64,000 nucleotides of DNA from Spirosoma aerolatum (GTDB lineage: Bacteria; Bacteroidota; Bacteroidia; Cytophagales; Spirosomataceae). This document shows, piece after piece, positions 8,180-17,469 of the stretch. Within the stretch, counting starts at the first letter, position 1. Each line of letters opens with the position of its first letter. Made by a program: the position numbers and the translations under genes. The notes under the pieces are model-generated. The model ran no database searches, had not been told where the DNA came from, and saw only the letters and a program-made list of their open reading frames with translations. Where the stretch lies: contig NZ_CP020104.1 of assembly GCF_002056795.1 (NCBI RefSeq), positions 7,263,501 through 7,327,500 on the forward strand. The letters run 5' to 3'.

Positions 8180-10249
8180 TCAAACAGGCAGCGTAATGAT
8201 AAACTGAGTTCCTTCCCCTTCCTGGCTCTCCACCGTCATCGTGCCTCCATGGCCTTTGGTCACAATGTCATAACTCAGACTCAGCCCCAGTCCGGTTCCC
8301 TCGCCCGTAGGCTTGGTGGTGAAAAAGGGCTGGAAGATTTTCTCTTTCACTGCATCGGGGATGCCTGTGCCGTTGTCCCGCACACAAATCACCACTCGCC
8401 CTGGCTCCTGGCGCGTACTGACCCACACAGTGGGCTGATAATCCGATGGGGCGGTTTGTTGCTTTTGACGAACGGCGTAGAAGGCGTTGTTGTAGAGATT
8501 GAGCAAGACCCGGCCGATGTCCTGAGGAACCACCGACACAGTGGGTAGATCAGCAGCCAAGTCTGTTTTGAGTTCACAGCTAAAGCGCTGGTCTTTGGCT
8601 CGTAATCCCTGATAAGCCAAGCGTAGGTACTCATCGGCCAGGACGTTGAGGTCAGTGGGTTGTTTCTCGCCGGTGCTGGCGCGGGAGTGTTCGAGCATGC
8701 CTTTGACGATGGCGCTGGCTCGTCGGCCGTGGTGGGCGACCTTTTGGAGATTCTGGCGCAGGTCTCCAGCAATGGCTTTTACCTCTTCGGTATGACCCGC
8801 ATCAGCTTCTTCTTCCAACTCGTCCACTAACTCAGCAGAGACCTCAGAGAAGTTATTGACGAAGTTGAGGGGGTTCTGAATCTCGTGGGCGATACTGGCT
8901 GTCAGCTCACCCAGGCTGGCGAGTTTCTCTTTCTGGATGAGTTGAGCTTGGGTTGCTTTTAGGGTTGTAAGTGACTCCTGTAGCTCGGCGGTGCGTTGCT
9001 CGACTTTCTCTTCCAGCACCCGGTTTTGGGTTTCGACTAATTGCTGGTTTTCTTGGGTTAGCCGAAGTTGCTCTTGTATGGCCTCGTCCTGATGCTTTTT
9101 GAGCAGGTTGACTTTGTAGCTAAGGCCGAATGTAAAGAAGAGAATTTCAACAATCAGTCCAAAATAACTACTGCTATAGGTCCAGAAATTCATGGGGTAA
9201 ATGGCCACCACCATCAGGACAGTGAAAAGCATAAAAACGTAAAACGCCAGATTACCTAACACAAAGTATAATGCCGGCTTAAAGCCCTTCCGGTAACTGA
9301 TGATACCGACGACCAAACAATACAAAGAATCAGTTACCAAAAATAAATTTAAAAAAATATCAGGTGCGTTGTCAGTCAGAAAAAGCCCCATTGCCACTAT
9401 ATCAAACGCTATTACCAGTAAACTGAGCCGATACAAGGCAGGCGAACGCTGCTGCAAGGATAAAAACGAAATGGCAAACAACTGATGCACCAGGGTATTC
9501 GCATAAGCCCAAACAAGGGCATAATGACCACCTGTATTGTGGAGCCAGGGCCAATAAGTAGCCATGTGGTTGTAAAAACTCAGACCATTCCAGGCAACTA
9601 ACAATACCCAAAGCATGTAGATTAAATTGGCCTTATCGCCCAGCCTCAGATACAGCAATAAGCTGTATATAATAACCATCAGCACGAAGCCGCAGAATAG
9701 TCCCGCTATCAGGTCTTGCCACTGCAACTCTTTGGTAAGTGCCAGACTCGACTGTAGAGTGGCATGAAACGCAGAATAACCGGATTCTCCCAAACTAATG
9801 TAAACAGTATGGGTTTGGGCCATTGGAATTCGAAGCAGACAAACGCGCCGGATGTTATAGTAGCTGTCCGAAGGCCGGGCTATGATCCCCCTAAAAGTTT
9901 GGCTTCCCACCACACGGTTATTAGAAACGGTATAAACTAATACCTGCGGGTTATTGAAGATCGGAAAGTGCAGGAACAGATCTGCGTTTAGCTCATTGGT
10001 CACCCTTAACCGTAGCCAACAAACCTTTCCTTTCTCCCAGGTAGGCATCTGTTGTTTCACTGGCACAAACGCATACTTCTGCGGGTGCTTCAAGAGCGAG
10101 TCGATGGTGGCTTGACCTGGCGCAAGCTCCACGGCCTCGGCAAAGTCTTGCAGATAGTAAGTTTTCAGCGAATCGTTCAGCACCAACATCTGAGCGTGGG
10201 TAGCCAGCCCGAATAAACACAGTACAAGTGTTAGAAGTAGTCGTTTCAT
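8180..10249 (-). CDS. 7TMR-DISM sensor histidine kinase 2
   Basis: A 689-residue paralogue with signal peptide [25 protein letters not shown]2-like domain (about 21-165), seven membrane helices (about 180-375), a coiled coil from [13 protein letters not shown] to about 440, the phosphoacceptor His455 in IAHEIQNP, N box around Asn588, G1 box from Asp625 (DNGTGIPD) and G2 box GTGLGLSLS. The coiled coil is about eight residues longer than in the other copies ([11 protein letters not shown]), a length change that would alter the helical phase between membrane and kinase. It ends 29 bases before kinase 1 and starts 25 bases after kinase 3, consistent with one transcript. The last 98 bases of coding sequence are identical to kinase 3. 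Confidence 0.93.
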   Translation of the reverse strand: MKRLLLTLVLCLFGLATHAQMLVLNDSLKTYYLQDFAEAVELAPGQATIDSLLKHPQKYAFVPVKQQMPTWEKGKVCWLRLRVTNELNADLFLHFPIFNNPQVLVYTVSNNRVVGSQTFRGIIARPSDSYYNIRRVCLLRIPMAQTHTVYISLGESGYSAFHATLQSSLALTKELQWQDLIAGLFCGFVLMVIIYSLLLYLRLGDKANLIYMLWVLLVAWNGLSFYNHMATYWPWLHNTGGHYALVWAYANTLVHQLFAISFLSLQQRSPALYRLSLLVIAFDIVAMGLFLTDNAPDIFLNLFLVTDSLYCLVVGIISYRKGFKPALYFVLGNLAFYVFMLFTVLMVVAIYPMNFWTYSSSYFGLIVEILFFTFGLSYKVNLLKKHQDEAIQEQLRLTQENQQLVETQNRVLEEKVEQRTAELQESLTTLKATQAQLIQKEKLASLGELTASIAHEIQNPLNFVNNFSEVSAELVDELEEEADAGHTEEVKAIAGDLRQNLQKVAHHGRRASAIVKGMLEHSRASTGEKQPTDLNVLADEYLRLAYQGLRAKDQRFSCELKTDLAADLPTVSVVPQDIGRVLLNLYNNAFYAVRQKQQTAPSDYQPTVWVSTRQEPGRVVICVRDNGTGIPDAVKEKIFQPFFTTKPTGEGTGLGLSLSYDIVTKGHGGTMTVESQEGEGTQFIITLPV

Positions 10250-10274
10250 GAGTGGTGGATTGAATGTGTATAGA

Positions 10275-12326
10275 TCAACAGGGCAGCGTAATGATAAACT
10301 GAGTTCCTTCCCCTTCCTGGCTCTCCACCGTCATCGTGCCTCCATGGCCTTTGGTCACAATGTCATAACTCAGACTCAGGCCCAAACCCGTGCCCTCGCC
10401 CGTAGGCTTGGTGGTGAAAAAAGGCTGGAAGATTTTCGGTTTGATGGCGTCGGGAATCCCCGTGCCGTTATCCTTTATACGTAGTTCAATATGCCCATTA
10501 TGTGCTTCAATACACAACTCAATTTGAGGGGTGTAGCCCACTTTTTGCTGCTGGCTTCGTTTATGAACTGAGTAGAAAGCGTTGTTCAACAGGTTAATCA
10601 AGACTCGACCCATGTCCTGAGTGATTACCTGAATAGGTAAGGAGTCAGGCTGGAAGCTGGTCTGCAGTTCACAGCTAAAGTCCTGATGTTTGGAACGGTA
10701 GCCCTGAAAGGCAATTTTATAGCACTCTTCGGTAAGTCGGATCAGGTCGGTTTCCTGTTTTTCGCCAGAGTCTCCATTCGAATGCTCCAGCATGCCTTTG
10801 ACAATGGCACTGGCTCGTCGGCCATGATGGGCGATTTTGGTGAGGTTCTGGCGCAGATCATCGGCAATAAAGCCAGCTTCATCCAGGTCACCATCGATCA
10901 GGGCTTGTTTCTGCTCTTCAACCAACTCGGAACTAACCTCGGCGAAGTTATTGACGAAGTTCAAGGGGTTCTGAATCTCATGAGCAATACCAGCGGTGAG
11001 TTCGCCCAGGCTGGCGAGTTTTTCTTTCTGAATGAGTTGGGCCTGAGAGGCTTTTAGCTGTGCGGTGCGTTCTTCGACTTTTTCTTCCAGCACCCGGTTT
11101 TGAGTTTCGATCAGCGTTTGGTTCTCCTGGGTTAAGCGGAGTTGTTCCTGAATGGCTTCATCCTGATGTTGTTTGAGGAGGTTGACTTTGCTTCCCATAG
11201 CGAGTGTAAAAATCAGAATCTCAAGACCGGACCCGATTGCCATACTGTTGAACGTCCAGAAATTGAAGGGAACCTTATTAAAGAGTAGCAGAACATAATT
11301 CCATCCGAAACCGTATAATACAACTGTACCGATGACGATATACAGCGCAGGTCTGAACCCCTTCCTATAAGCTACTAATCCGATGAAAAGGCTGAATAAG
11401 CCGTCTATAAGTGTAAGTAGAGGTCCAGGGTTTGGATACTGATTGTTTAGAATAATTAAAGCCAGTTGAGCGACAGCAGTAAAAATATAAAAGCCTCCTA
11501 ATACCAACCCGAATTTGTACCAGCCCCTTGCTACACGGCGAAGTGGCAAAAAGAATATTAGAAATAATAAATGGATTAGCCCAACAAGTGGAATGATAAC
11601 AGGGTTAAACGTAAAATACAGATTGTGCGTCTGGGACGATAATTCAACTTCCTGGCCAGAACTAAGACTGATCCCAAAACCAGTCAGGAATACCCAGATC
11701 GCATACAGTAAATTATCCCGGTCACCCAGACGCATAAACAGAATTAGGCTATATAACATCACAATCAGCACAAAGCCATAGAAGAACCCGTAGAGTAAAT
11801 CTTCGCGATGGCTTTCTCTGAGCAGCAACAGGTTGGCCTGAGCATAAATAGGTAAGGTTGTTGCCCAGATTTGATCGATGTAGACATAGACTGTGTGAGT
11901 TCGCCCTTGACCCAGATGCAGGGTCCACAGGCGTTTGCTATGTTGGAAGTAATCCGTCGTGTCGGTAACCAGCAAGGCTAAATCCCGCTGGTTAATTACT
12001 CGCTTGTTATCAGTTTCGTAGAGAATCATCCGGTTAAAGCTCAACAGGAAAATACGCAGCGCGAAAAGCTGGTGAGTCGTGTTGGTTAGTTCCAGCCGCA
12101 ACCAGTAAGAATGGCCAACCGTTAGGCCTTGCTGTTTGATGGGCGTGAAGCGGTATCTATCGGGTTGTTGCAACAGAGAGTCGATAGACACTGTACCGGG
12201 CCTAACTTCGAGCGCCGAAAACTGCTCAAAGAGAGGATACGACTGATTGGGGTCGTTTAACACCAGCGGCTGGGCGTGGGTCAGGTAGCTGATGAGTAGC
12301 AGTTGTAGCGGTAAAAGTCGCTTCAT
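10275..12326 (-). CDS. 7TMR-DISM sensor histidine kinase 3
   Basis: A 683-residue paralogue: signal peptide [24 protein letters not shown]2-like sensor, seven-helix membrane domain, coiled coil, HisKA with [13 protein letters not shown], and HATPase with DNGTGIPD and GTGLGLSLS. The catalytic core has all residues expected for autophosphorylation. The middle of its ATPase domain (for example [20 protein letters not shown]) differs clearly from kinases 2 and 4, while its final 30 residues match kinase 2 exactly. This mosaic pattern suggests exchange between copies. It is third from the end of a unit with 24-29-base gaps. It has no receiver domain. Confidence 0.93.
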   Translation of the reverse strand: MKRLLPLQLLLISYLTHAQPLVLNDPNQSYPLFEQFSALEVRPGTVSIDSLLQQPDRYRFTPIKQQGLTVGHSYWLRLELTNTTHQLFALRIFLLSFNRMILYETDNKRVINQRDLALLVTDTTDYFQHSKRLWTLHLGQGRTHTVYVYIDQIWATTLPIYAQANLLLLRESHREDLLYGFFYGFVLIVMLYSLILFMRLGDRDNLLYAIWVFLTGFGISLSSGQEVELSSQTHNLYFTFNPVIIPLVGLIHLLFLIFFLPLRRVARGWYKFGLVLGGFYIFTAVAQLALIILNNQYPNPGPLLTLIDGLFSLFIGLVAYRKGFRPALYIVIGTVVLYGFGWNYVLLLFNKVPFNFWTFNSMAIGSGLEILIFTLAMGSKVNLLKQHQDEAIQEQLRLTQENQTLIETQNRVLEEKVEERTAQLKASQAQLIQKEKLASLGELTAGIAHEIQNPLNFVNNFAEVSSELVEEQKQALIDGDLDEAGFIADDLRQNLTKIAHHGRRASAIVKGMLEHSNGDSGEKQETDLIRLTEECYKIAFQGYRSKHQDFSCELQTSFQPDSLPIQVITQDMGRVLINLLNNAFYSVHKRSQQQKVGYTPQIELCIEAHNGHIELRIKDNGTGIPDAIKPKIFQPFFTTKPTGEGTGLGLSLSYDIVTKGHGGTMTVESQEGEGTQFIITLPC

Positions 12327-12350
12327 GATTGGTGGGGTTATGATTTTGTA

Positions 12351-14423
12351 CTAACAAGGCAACGTAATGACAAACTGGGGGCCCTCACCTTCCACACTCT
12401 CCACCGTCATCGTTCCACTGTGCCCCTTGGTTACAATGTCATAACTCAGGCTGAGGCCCAGACCTGTGCCTTCTCCGGTAGGCTTAGTGGTGAAGAAGGG
12501 CTGGAAAATCTTGTCCTCGATGGCTTTGGAAATGCCCGTACCATTGTCTTTTACACAGATCATCACCTTTCCCGGCTCTTGTCGGGTACTGACCCAAACC
12601 GTTGGTTGGTAACCGTCTTTGTCCTGCTTGGCTCGCTGCCCAACCGCATAGAAGGCATTGTTGTAGAGATTCAACAGCACCCGACCTATATCCTGAGCTA
12701 CCACATTTACGGAGATCAGATTCGTATCAAAATTCGTTTGGATCGAAACCGTAAAGGCATTGTTCTTGGCCTGTTGCCCCTGATAAGCCAGCCGCAGGTA
12801 TTCACCAGCGAGTTGATTGAGGTTGGTGGGGGTTGGCTCACCGGTACTGGTACGGGAGTGTTCGAGCATGCCCTGGACGATGGCACTGGCTCGTCGGCCA
12901 TGATGAGAGACTTTTTGTAGGTTCTGGCGCAGATCGCTTGTAATGGCTTTCACCTCCTCGGCATGTCCAGCATCGACTTCTTGCTCCAGTTCCTCCACTA
13001 GTTCGTTACTCACTTCGGAGAAGTTATTGACGAAGTTGAGCGGGTTTTGAATCTCGTGGGCAATACCGGCGGTTAGCTCACCCAGGCTGGCGAGTTTCTC
13101 TTTTTGGATGAGTTGTGCCTGGGAGGCACGGAGTTCAGCGGTGCGCTGCTCGACTTTTTCTTCCAGTACCCGGTTCTGGGTTTCGATGAGGATTTGGTTC
13201 TCTTGGGTGAGCCGCAGTTGCTCTTGTATGGCTTCGTCCTGATGCTTTTTGAGAAGATTTACTTTGTAGGAAAGCCCCAGCGTGAAGAGCAGAATTTCGC
13301 CAAAGGCGGAGAAATAATAGCTGTTATAGGTCCAGAACGTTATCGGGTAGAGTCCATACGAGGTCATTATGTAAACGTACTGGCCTATATAGAAAACGAT
13401 ATTTCCGATTACAAAGTAAAGGGCCGGTTTGACCCCTCGACGATAAATGACCATACCGGCCACAATACTGTACAATCCATCAAGCACCATAGCTAAGAAA
13501 GGTAGCATGATAAACCCTTGATTGATTAATTTCAGAACAATAGAAACACCGTAGAAAGCGATCACCAACCAGCTTACCCGATATAAGCCTCGGGATCGCT
13601 GGCGTATCTGCAAAAAAGACAGGGCGAACAGGGTATGCACCAGTTCAATCCAAAAGACCTTATGATTGTTAATGATAGCGTGAATATTGTGTAAGGCTGG
13701 CGATAGGTTGGGCACTTGGTTTGTGGTTTCCAACATGGTCCAGGCAACCAACAGAATCCATACTACATAAATCACATTAACCCACTCACCCAGCCGTACA
13801 AATAGCAGCAAACTGTAGATTAAGATCATCAGAATGAAGCCCATAAAAAGGCCTACCATCAGGTCTTCGCTATAAAGTGTTTGCTGTAATGTCCAAACGG
13901 ATTGAGCCGTAATGTGCAGGGTGGGCCATGTAAACCGAGCTACGTACACATACAGCGTATGGCTTTGCCCGTTGGGGATACGTAGAGGGAAGATAAGGCG
14001 TTTTTGCTGAAAGGTTTCGTTGGGATTTATAGTTGCTCCCATCCCGCTGAACATCTGCTGATGCAGCAAATGCCGATTGGCCACTTCGTAAACCACCACA
14101 TGATTCTCAATAAGCATGAGAAATTGCAACAGCACGTTGGCATGGGTTCGATTGGTCAGCTCGACCCGCAACCAGACATCTTTCTTTCCTTCATAGTCTT
14201 TCTCAGCCTCCGGCTTAAGCGGCTTTTTCTTCACCGACACAAACTGATAATGTTCGGGATGGCGCAGCAGCGAGTCGATGGTGACTGTGCCAGGCTTTAC
14301 CTCTAGCACGGTACAGTGCTCAAAAATGAAGTAAGTTTGATTCGGGTCGTTCAGAGTCACGGATTGCGCCTGAACAGGATCCACCAATAACAAGAGGAAG
14401 AGAGTGAATAGTAAAGGTTTCAT
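12351..14423 (-). CDS. 7TMR-DISM sensor histidine kinase 4 (first of the unit)
   Basis: A 690-residue paralogue and first gene of the four-kinase unit. Signal peptide MKPLLFTLFLLLLVDPVQA is followed by a DISMED2-like sensor with an insertion (KPLKPEAEKDYEGKKD) not in the others, seven membrane helices, a coiled coil, HisKA with [13 protein letters not shown] and HATPase with DNGTGISK and GTGLGLSLS. It starts 151 bases after the stop of the hybrid regulator on the same strand. A TATATTTG box in that gap suggests the unit has its own promoter, though readthrough from the regulator is possible. The sensor domains of the four copies vary far more than the kinase domains, as expected if they read different signals but feed one output. 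Confidence 0.93.
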   Translation of the reverse strand: MKPLLFTLFLLLLVDPVQAQSVTLNDPNQTYFIFEHCTVLEVKPGTVTIDSLLRHPEHYQFVSVKKKPLKPEAEKDYEGKKDVWLRVELTNRTHANVLLQFLMLIENHVVVYEVANRHLLHQQMFSGMGATINPNETFQQKRLIFPLRIPNGQSHTLYVYVARFTWPTLHITAQSVWTLQQTLYSEDLMVGLFMGFILMILIYSLLLFVRLGEWVNVIYVVWILLVAWTMLETTNQVPNLSPALHNIHAIINNHKVFWIELVHTLFALSFLQIRQRSRGLYRVSWLVIAFYGVSIVLKLINQGFIMLPFLAMVLDGLYSIVAGMVIYRRGVKPALYFVIGNIVFYIGQYVYIMTSYGLYPITFWTYNSYYFSAFGEILLFTLGLSYKVNLLKKHQDEAIQEQLRLTQENQILIETQNRVLEEKVEQRTAELRASQAQLIQKEKLASLGELTAGIAHEIQNPLNFVNNFSEVSNELVEELEQEVDAGHAEEVKAITSDLRQNLQKVSHHGRRASAIVQGMLEHSRTSTGEPTPTNLNQLAGEYLRLAYQGQQAKNNAFTVSIQTNFDTNLISVNVVAQDIGRVLLNLYNNAFYAVGQRAKQDKDGYQPTVWVSTRQEPGKVMICVKDNGTGISKAIEDKIFQPFFTTKPTGEGTGLGLSLSYDIVTKGHSGTMTVESVEGEGPQFVITLPC

Positions 14424-14442
14424 GTACGGTGGTTGGTAATGG

Positions 14443-14450
14443 CAAATATA
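14443..14450 (-). promoter_or_regulatory. Likely -7 box for the four-kinase unit
   Basis: TATATTTG on the minus strand, an exact TAnnTTTG, 20 bases upstream of the kinase 4 start. No TTG lies 19 bases further up, so only half of the promoter pattern is present. Confidence 0.45.
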
Positions 14451-14576
14451 AGTAGTTGTACTTACCTACCCCAGATGCTTCTCTTTTTATAAATATACTG
14501 TTTCTAATTAAAAATGAGTTCATTAAGATTCTTCATAAACCCTTGCATTAGGCGTTAACATCGCTGTGTCCAGCAA

Positions 14577-16535
14577 TCAATTTCTCAGATAACTTGTTGG
14601 GGTTTGCTGATAAAAATCCTTAAAAACCCTTGCGAAATAAGAGGGTGACTCAAAGCCCACCAGATAGGCGGTTTCGGATGCGTTGTGACCTGCTTTGAGT
14701 AAATCAATCGCTTTGCGAAGTCGATACTGTCGAATGACTTCATTGGGAGAAAGTTGTATGAGCGACTGTACTTTCAGGTAAAGCGTCTTTTGACTAACGG
14801 CTAGTTGAGTGGCTAACCATTCAACAGTCAGCGAAGAATCATCTAGGCGATCCTCAATGAGTTGGTATAACCGGCGAAGAAATTGATCCTGCACCGTTGC
14901 CAAGGGAGCTACTGGGTTAGCCTGAGCAAACTGCTGCCGATATTGATCCCGCAGTTTTTGTTGACGGTTCAGTAAATTACGTAGGCGTAGCCGTAGCTCG
15001 CCAACATTGAATGGCTTGGTTACGTACTCATCAGCACCATATTCAAAGCCTTTCCGTCGGCTATCGGATTCAACACTGGCTGTTAGCAGGATGATAGCGA
15101 TATGATCGGTTGCCGGATCATTTCGTACCTGTTCGATGAGCGAGTAGCCATCCATTCGAGGCATCAGCAAATCGGCTATTATTACATCGGGTAGCTCTTC
15201 TTGCGCCAGTAGCCACCCTTCATAGCCATTGGCCGCCGAACGAATTCGATAGGTAGTGGCCAGTTCGGCCACCATAAACTCGCGCAGCTCTGTATTATCC
15301 TCAACGACCAGAATTAACGGTGAGCGCTCTCCATGCAGAGAGGTAACATCCTGATTTACGGCATGGAGTAGGTCAATTTTTGCTGTGGGTGCTACTAGTT
15401 GTAGGGCCTCCTGATAACCACTGGTTTGCTGAACCGGTAGCTCTATCCTGAACTCGGTTCCTGAGAGTCCTTCGCCCCCTTCTACACAACTTCGAACGTT
15501 GATTGTACCACCCATCCGCGCGATCAGATTATTGACCAGGGCTAACCCAATACCAGTTCCCTCGTAGGACTTGGTTCGCGAGCTATCGGCCTGGTAGAAG
15601 CGGTTAAAGATATAGGGTAGTTTATCGGCCGGAATACCAATGCCTGTATCGCTGATGGTTAATTGAGCCGACTGGGAGGTCTGGTTGAGGCTAATACTAA
15701 TCTCCCCCGTTTCTGTAAACTTAATGGCGTTCGATAGCAAATTGAAGAGGATTTTTTCCCATTTACCGGCATCGAACAGATAATTACCCGGTGGCATGTC
15801 TGTCTGGTAGGTCAGTGCCAATTGTTTAATATCGGTCGATGGACGAAACAACTCCACAATTTGACCGACAAAACTGGGTAAGTCTCCTACTTCATTCACT
15901 AGATCCATTTGCTGGGCTTCCAGTTTATTAATGTCTAATAACTGGTTAATGAGCCTGAGTAACTGTAAGGCATTTCGCCGAACTGATGACAACTGCTTCT
16001 GATAAGGAGCCGGTAGGTCTGATGATTCTAGTAGCTGGTCTACTGGTGAGACAATGAGCGTAAGGGGCGCCCGAAGTTCATGGGTGATGTTGGCAAAAAA
16101 ACGGGTCTTCATTTCGTCAACGGCTTTCAACTCGGCCGTTTCCCGCAACTGATTAACATGCCGAATCGTCTTTTCCAGGGTTGCTAGCAGGTCTTTATAG
16201 TTGACTGGCTTGGTAATAAAGTCAAAAGCCCCTAGGTTCATCGCCGTTCGAATGTTATTCATATCGCCAAACGCCGTTACCATCACGGTCCGGATCATTG
16301 GATGGCTATTGGAGAGCTTTGTCAGGAGCGTCAGTCCATCCATTCCCGGCATATGAATATCACTTAAGACAACATCAATGTCGGGGTATTGCTCGATAAC
16401 AGACAATGCTTCCTGTCCATCACGAACATAAAAAAATTCATACTGCTTGGTTTGAATTTGTCGCCGGAAAAGCTGCTTAAATAGGATTTCCAGATCATCT
16501 TCGTCATCGACCAATAGAATTTTGGTTTTCATCAA
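14577..16535 (-). CDS. Soluble hybrid two-component regulator (REC-HisKA-HATPase-REC-AraC)
   Basis: A 652-residue protein with no signal peptide or membrane segment. Order: receiver 1 (about 5-125, acceptor Asp59 in LSDIHMPGMDG), HisKA (His152 in NITHELRAPL), HATPase (about 245-370, DTGIGIP and GTGIGLAL), receiver 2 (about 405-520, Asp455 in IADLLMPRMDG) and an AraC-type DNA-binding domain (about 550-652, GFESPSYFARVFKDFY). It resembles Bacteroidota hybrid systems, but an N-terminal receiver replaces the usual periplasmic propeller. It would therefore take phosphate from other kinases, and the four receiver-less kinases immediately downstream are the obvious donors (inference from adjacency). 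All phosphotransfer residues are present. The start may be Met1 or Met2. Confidence 0.93.
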   Translation of the reverse strand: MMKTKILLVDDEDDLEILFKQLFRRQIQTKQYEFFYVRDGQEALSVIEQYPDIDVVLSDIHMPGMDGLTLLTKLSNSHPMIRTVMVTAFGDMNNIRTAMNLGAFDFITKPVNYKDLLATLEKTIRHVNQLRETAELKAVDEMKTRFFANITHELRAPLTLIVSPVDQLLESSDLPAPYQKQLSSVRRNALQLLRLINQLLDINKLEAQQMDLVNEVGDLPSFVGQIVELFRPSTDIKQLALTYQTDMPPGNYLFDAGKWEKILFNLLSNAIKFTETGEISISLNQTSQSAQLTISDTGIGIPADKLPYIFNRFYQADSSRTKSYEGTGIGLALVNNLIARMGGTINVRSCVEGGEGLSGTEFRIELPVQQTSGYQEALQLVAPTAKIDLLHAVNQDVTSLHGERSPLILVVEDNTELREFMVAELATTYRIRSAANGYEGWLLAQEELPDVIIADLLMPRMDGYSLIEQVRNDPATDHIAIILLTASVESDSRRKGFEYGADEYVTKPFNVGELRLRLRNLLNRQQKLRDQYRQQFAQANPVAPLATVQDQFLRRLYQLIEDRLDDSSLTVEWLATQLAVSQKTLYLKVQSLIQLSPNEVIRQYRLRKAIDLLKAGHNASETAYLVGFESPSYFARVFKDFYQQTPTSYLRN

Positions 16536-16568
16536 TAACTAAATTTACGTTACAAAGTCTTAACTCAG

Positions 16569-16598
16569 CAAAACTACTCAGCTACGTAACTAAAGCAA
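16569..16598 (-). promoter_or_regulatory. Bacteroidota-type promoter for the hybrid regulator
   Basis: On the minus strand TTG (16596-16598), 19 bases, then TAGTTTTG (16569-16576), a full TTG-N19-TAnnTTTG match. Transcription would begin near 16562, about 27 bases before the start codon. Confidence 0.72.
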
Positions 16599-16676
16599 TA
16601 GTAAACAACAGGTGTATGCCCTATGATTGGGTTGGGCATTTAGTGAACTATCTGACTCGTGCCCTAAAAGGTTTAT

Positions 16677-16704
16677 TCTCAGAAAACCCTCCATCTTGGG
16701 ACGA
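16677..16704 (+). repeat. 28-nt dispersed inverted repeat, copy 2
   Basis: TCTCA at the left, then AAAACCCTCCATC and TTGGGACGA. It aligns without gaps to copy 4 and lies between the divergent hybrid regulator and PH-domain genes. Confidence 0.55.
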
Positions 16705-16792
16705 ATAATTAATCATATTTTATTCATAGCCATACAAATGTTGCCGCTTTCTTCCTATCTTACTCCTGCGGAAGGATGACAATGAGAAAACG

Positions 16793-17224
16793 ATGAAAAC
16801 GTATCCATCAAAAGTAGGACTTGAACTAGCTATTCCTTTAGCTGGCTTATTTGTTGGTTTGGGTAGCTTGATGGCCTACAAAGGGCTTTGGGCAGGAGTA
16901 GGTATTATTTTGGTGGTGTCACTGCTGATCCTGCACTTGTTTATGACGACACGCTATAAACTGGACAAAAACACCCTCAACATTCAATCCGACTTTTTCT
17001 TTCATAAACAGGTGCCCGTTGCTTCCATCAAAAAAATCATCGAAACCCGAAGCCCCCTTAGTTCCCCCGCTCTTTCGCTGGATCGACTTGAAGTAGTTTA
17101 TAATCGCTTCGATAGTGTGCTCATCTCTCCTACTGACAAGATGAGCTTCATCGCTGAACTTCTCCATCAAAAGCCGGACATTGAGGTTCAGCTAAAAAGA
17201 ACACGCGCTGAAGGAAGAGCTTAG
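16793..17224 (+). CDS. Bacterial PH-domain membrane protein
   Basis: A 143-residue protein with two adjacent membrane segments (about 10-30 and 33-52) followed by a cytoplasmic domain that starts TTRYKLDKNTLNIQ and has the strand pattern of bacterial PH (DUF1200-type) domains: ISSIKKI-like strand VASIKKIIETRSP, then LDRLEVVYN and a final helix SFIAELLHQKP. Such proteins are widespread in Bacteroidota and their function is not established. It is transcribed away from the hybrid regulator. Nothing in the sequence ties it functionally to the kinases. Confidence 0.8.
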   Translation: MKTYPSKVGLELAIPLAGLFVGLGSLMAYKGLWAGVGIILVVSLLILHLFMTTRYKLDKNTLNIQSDFFFHKQVPVASIKKIIETRSPLSSPALSLDRLEVVYNRFDSVLISPTDKMSFIAELLHQKPDIEVQLKRTRAEGRA

Positions 17225-17245
17225 GTTAACTTCAACAGTAGGAGT

Positions 17246-17273
17246 ATCGCAAAAACGCTCATCAATGAGACGA
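17246..17273 (+). repeat. 28-nt dispersed inverted repeat, copy 3
   Basis: AAAACGCTCATCAATGAGACGA, shortened here to its core ACGCTCATCAATGAGACGA; the arms CTCAT/ATGAG pair locally. It lies 22 bases after the PH-domain gene. Confidence 0.5.
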
Positions 17274-17469
17274 AGAGTGATTTGAGTATCCGAAATTGGG
17301 GCCATTTAGGAGACGGATATACTGTCAGGCGAAGTCATGACTAGCGCAATCGACATTGCCAATCGGGAAAATATTGTAATTATGTATTTTCGTTCAAGGA
17401 CCTGATAGCTAGTTATCTTCTGAGTATTAGTTTGTCCCTACAGGTGGTTAGCCAGTAAACTATTCGATC

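Noticed and set aside
6096..14423. Phase-variable invertible kinase cassette using the nearby serine recombinase
   Set aside because: All four kinases are complete and in the same orientation, with no inverted recombination sites found between them.
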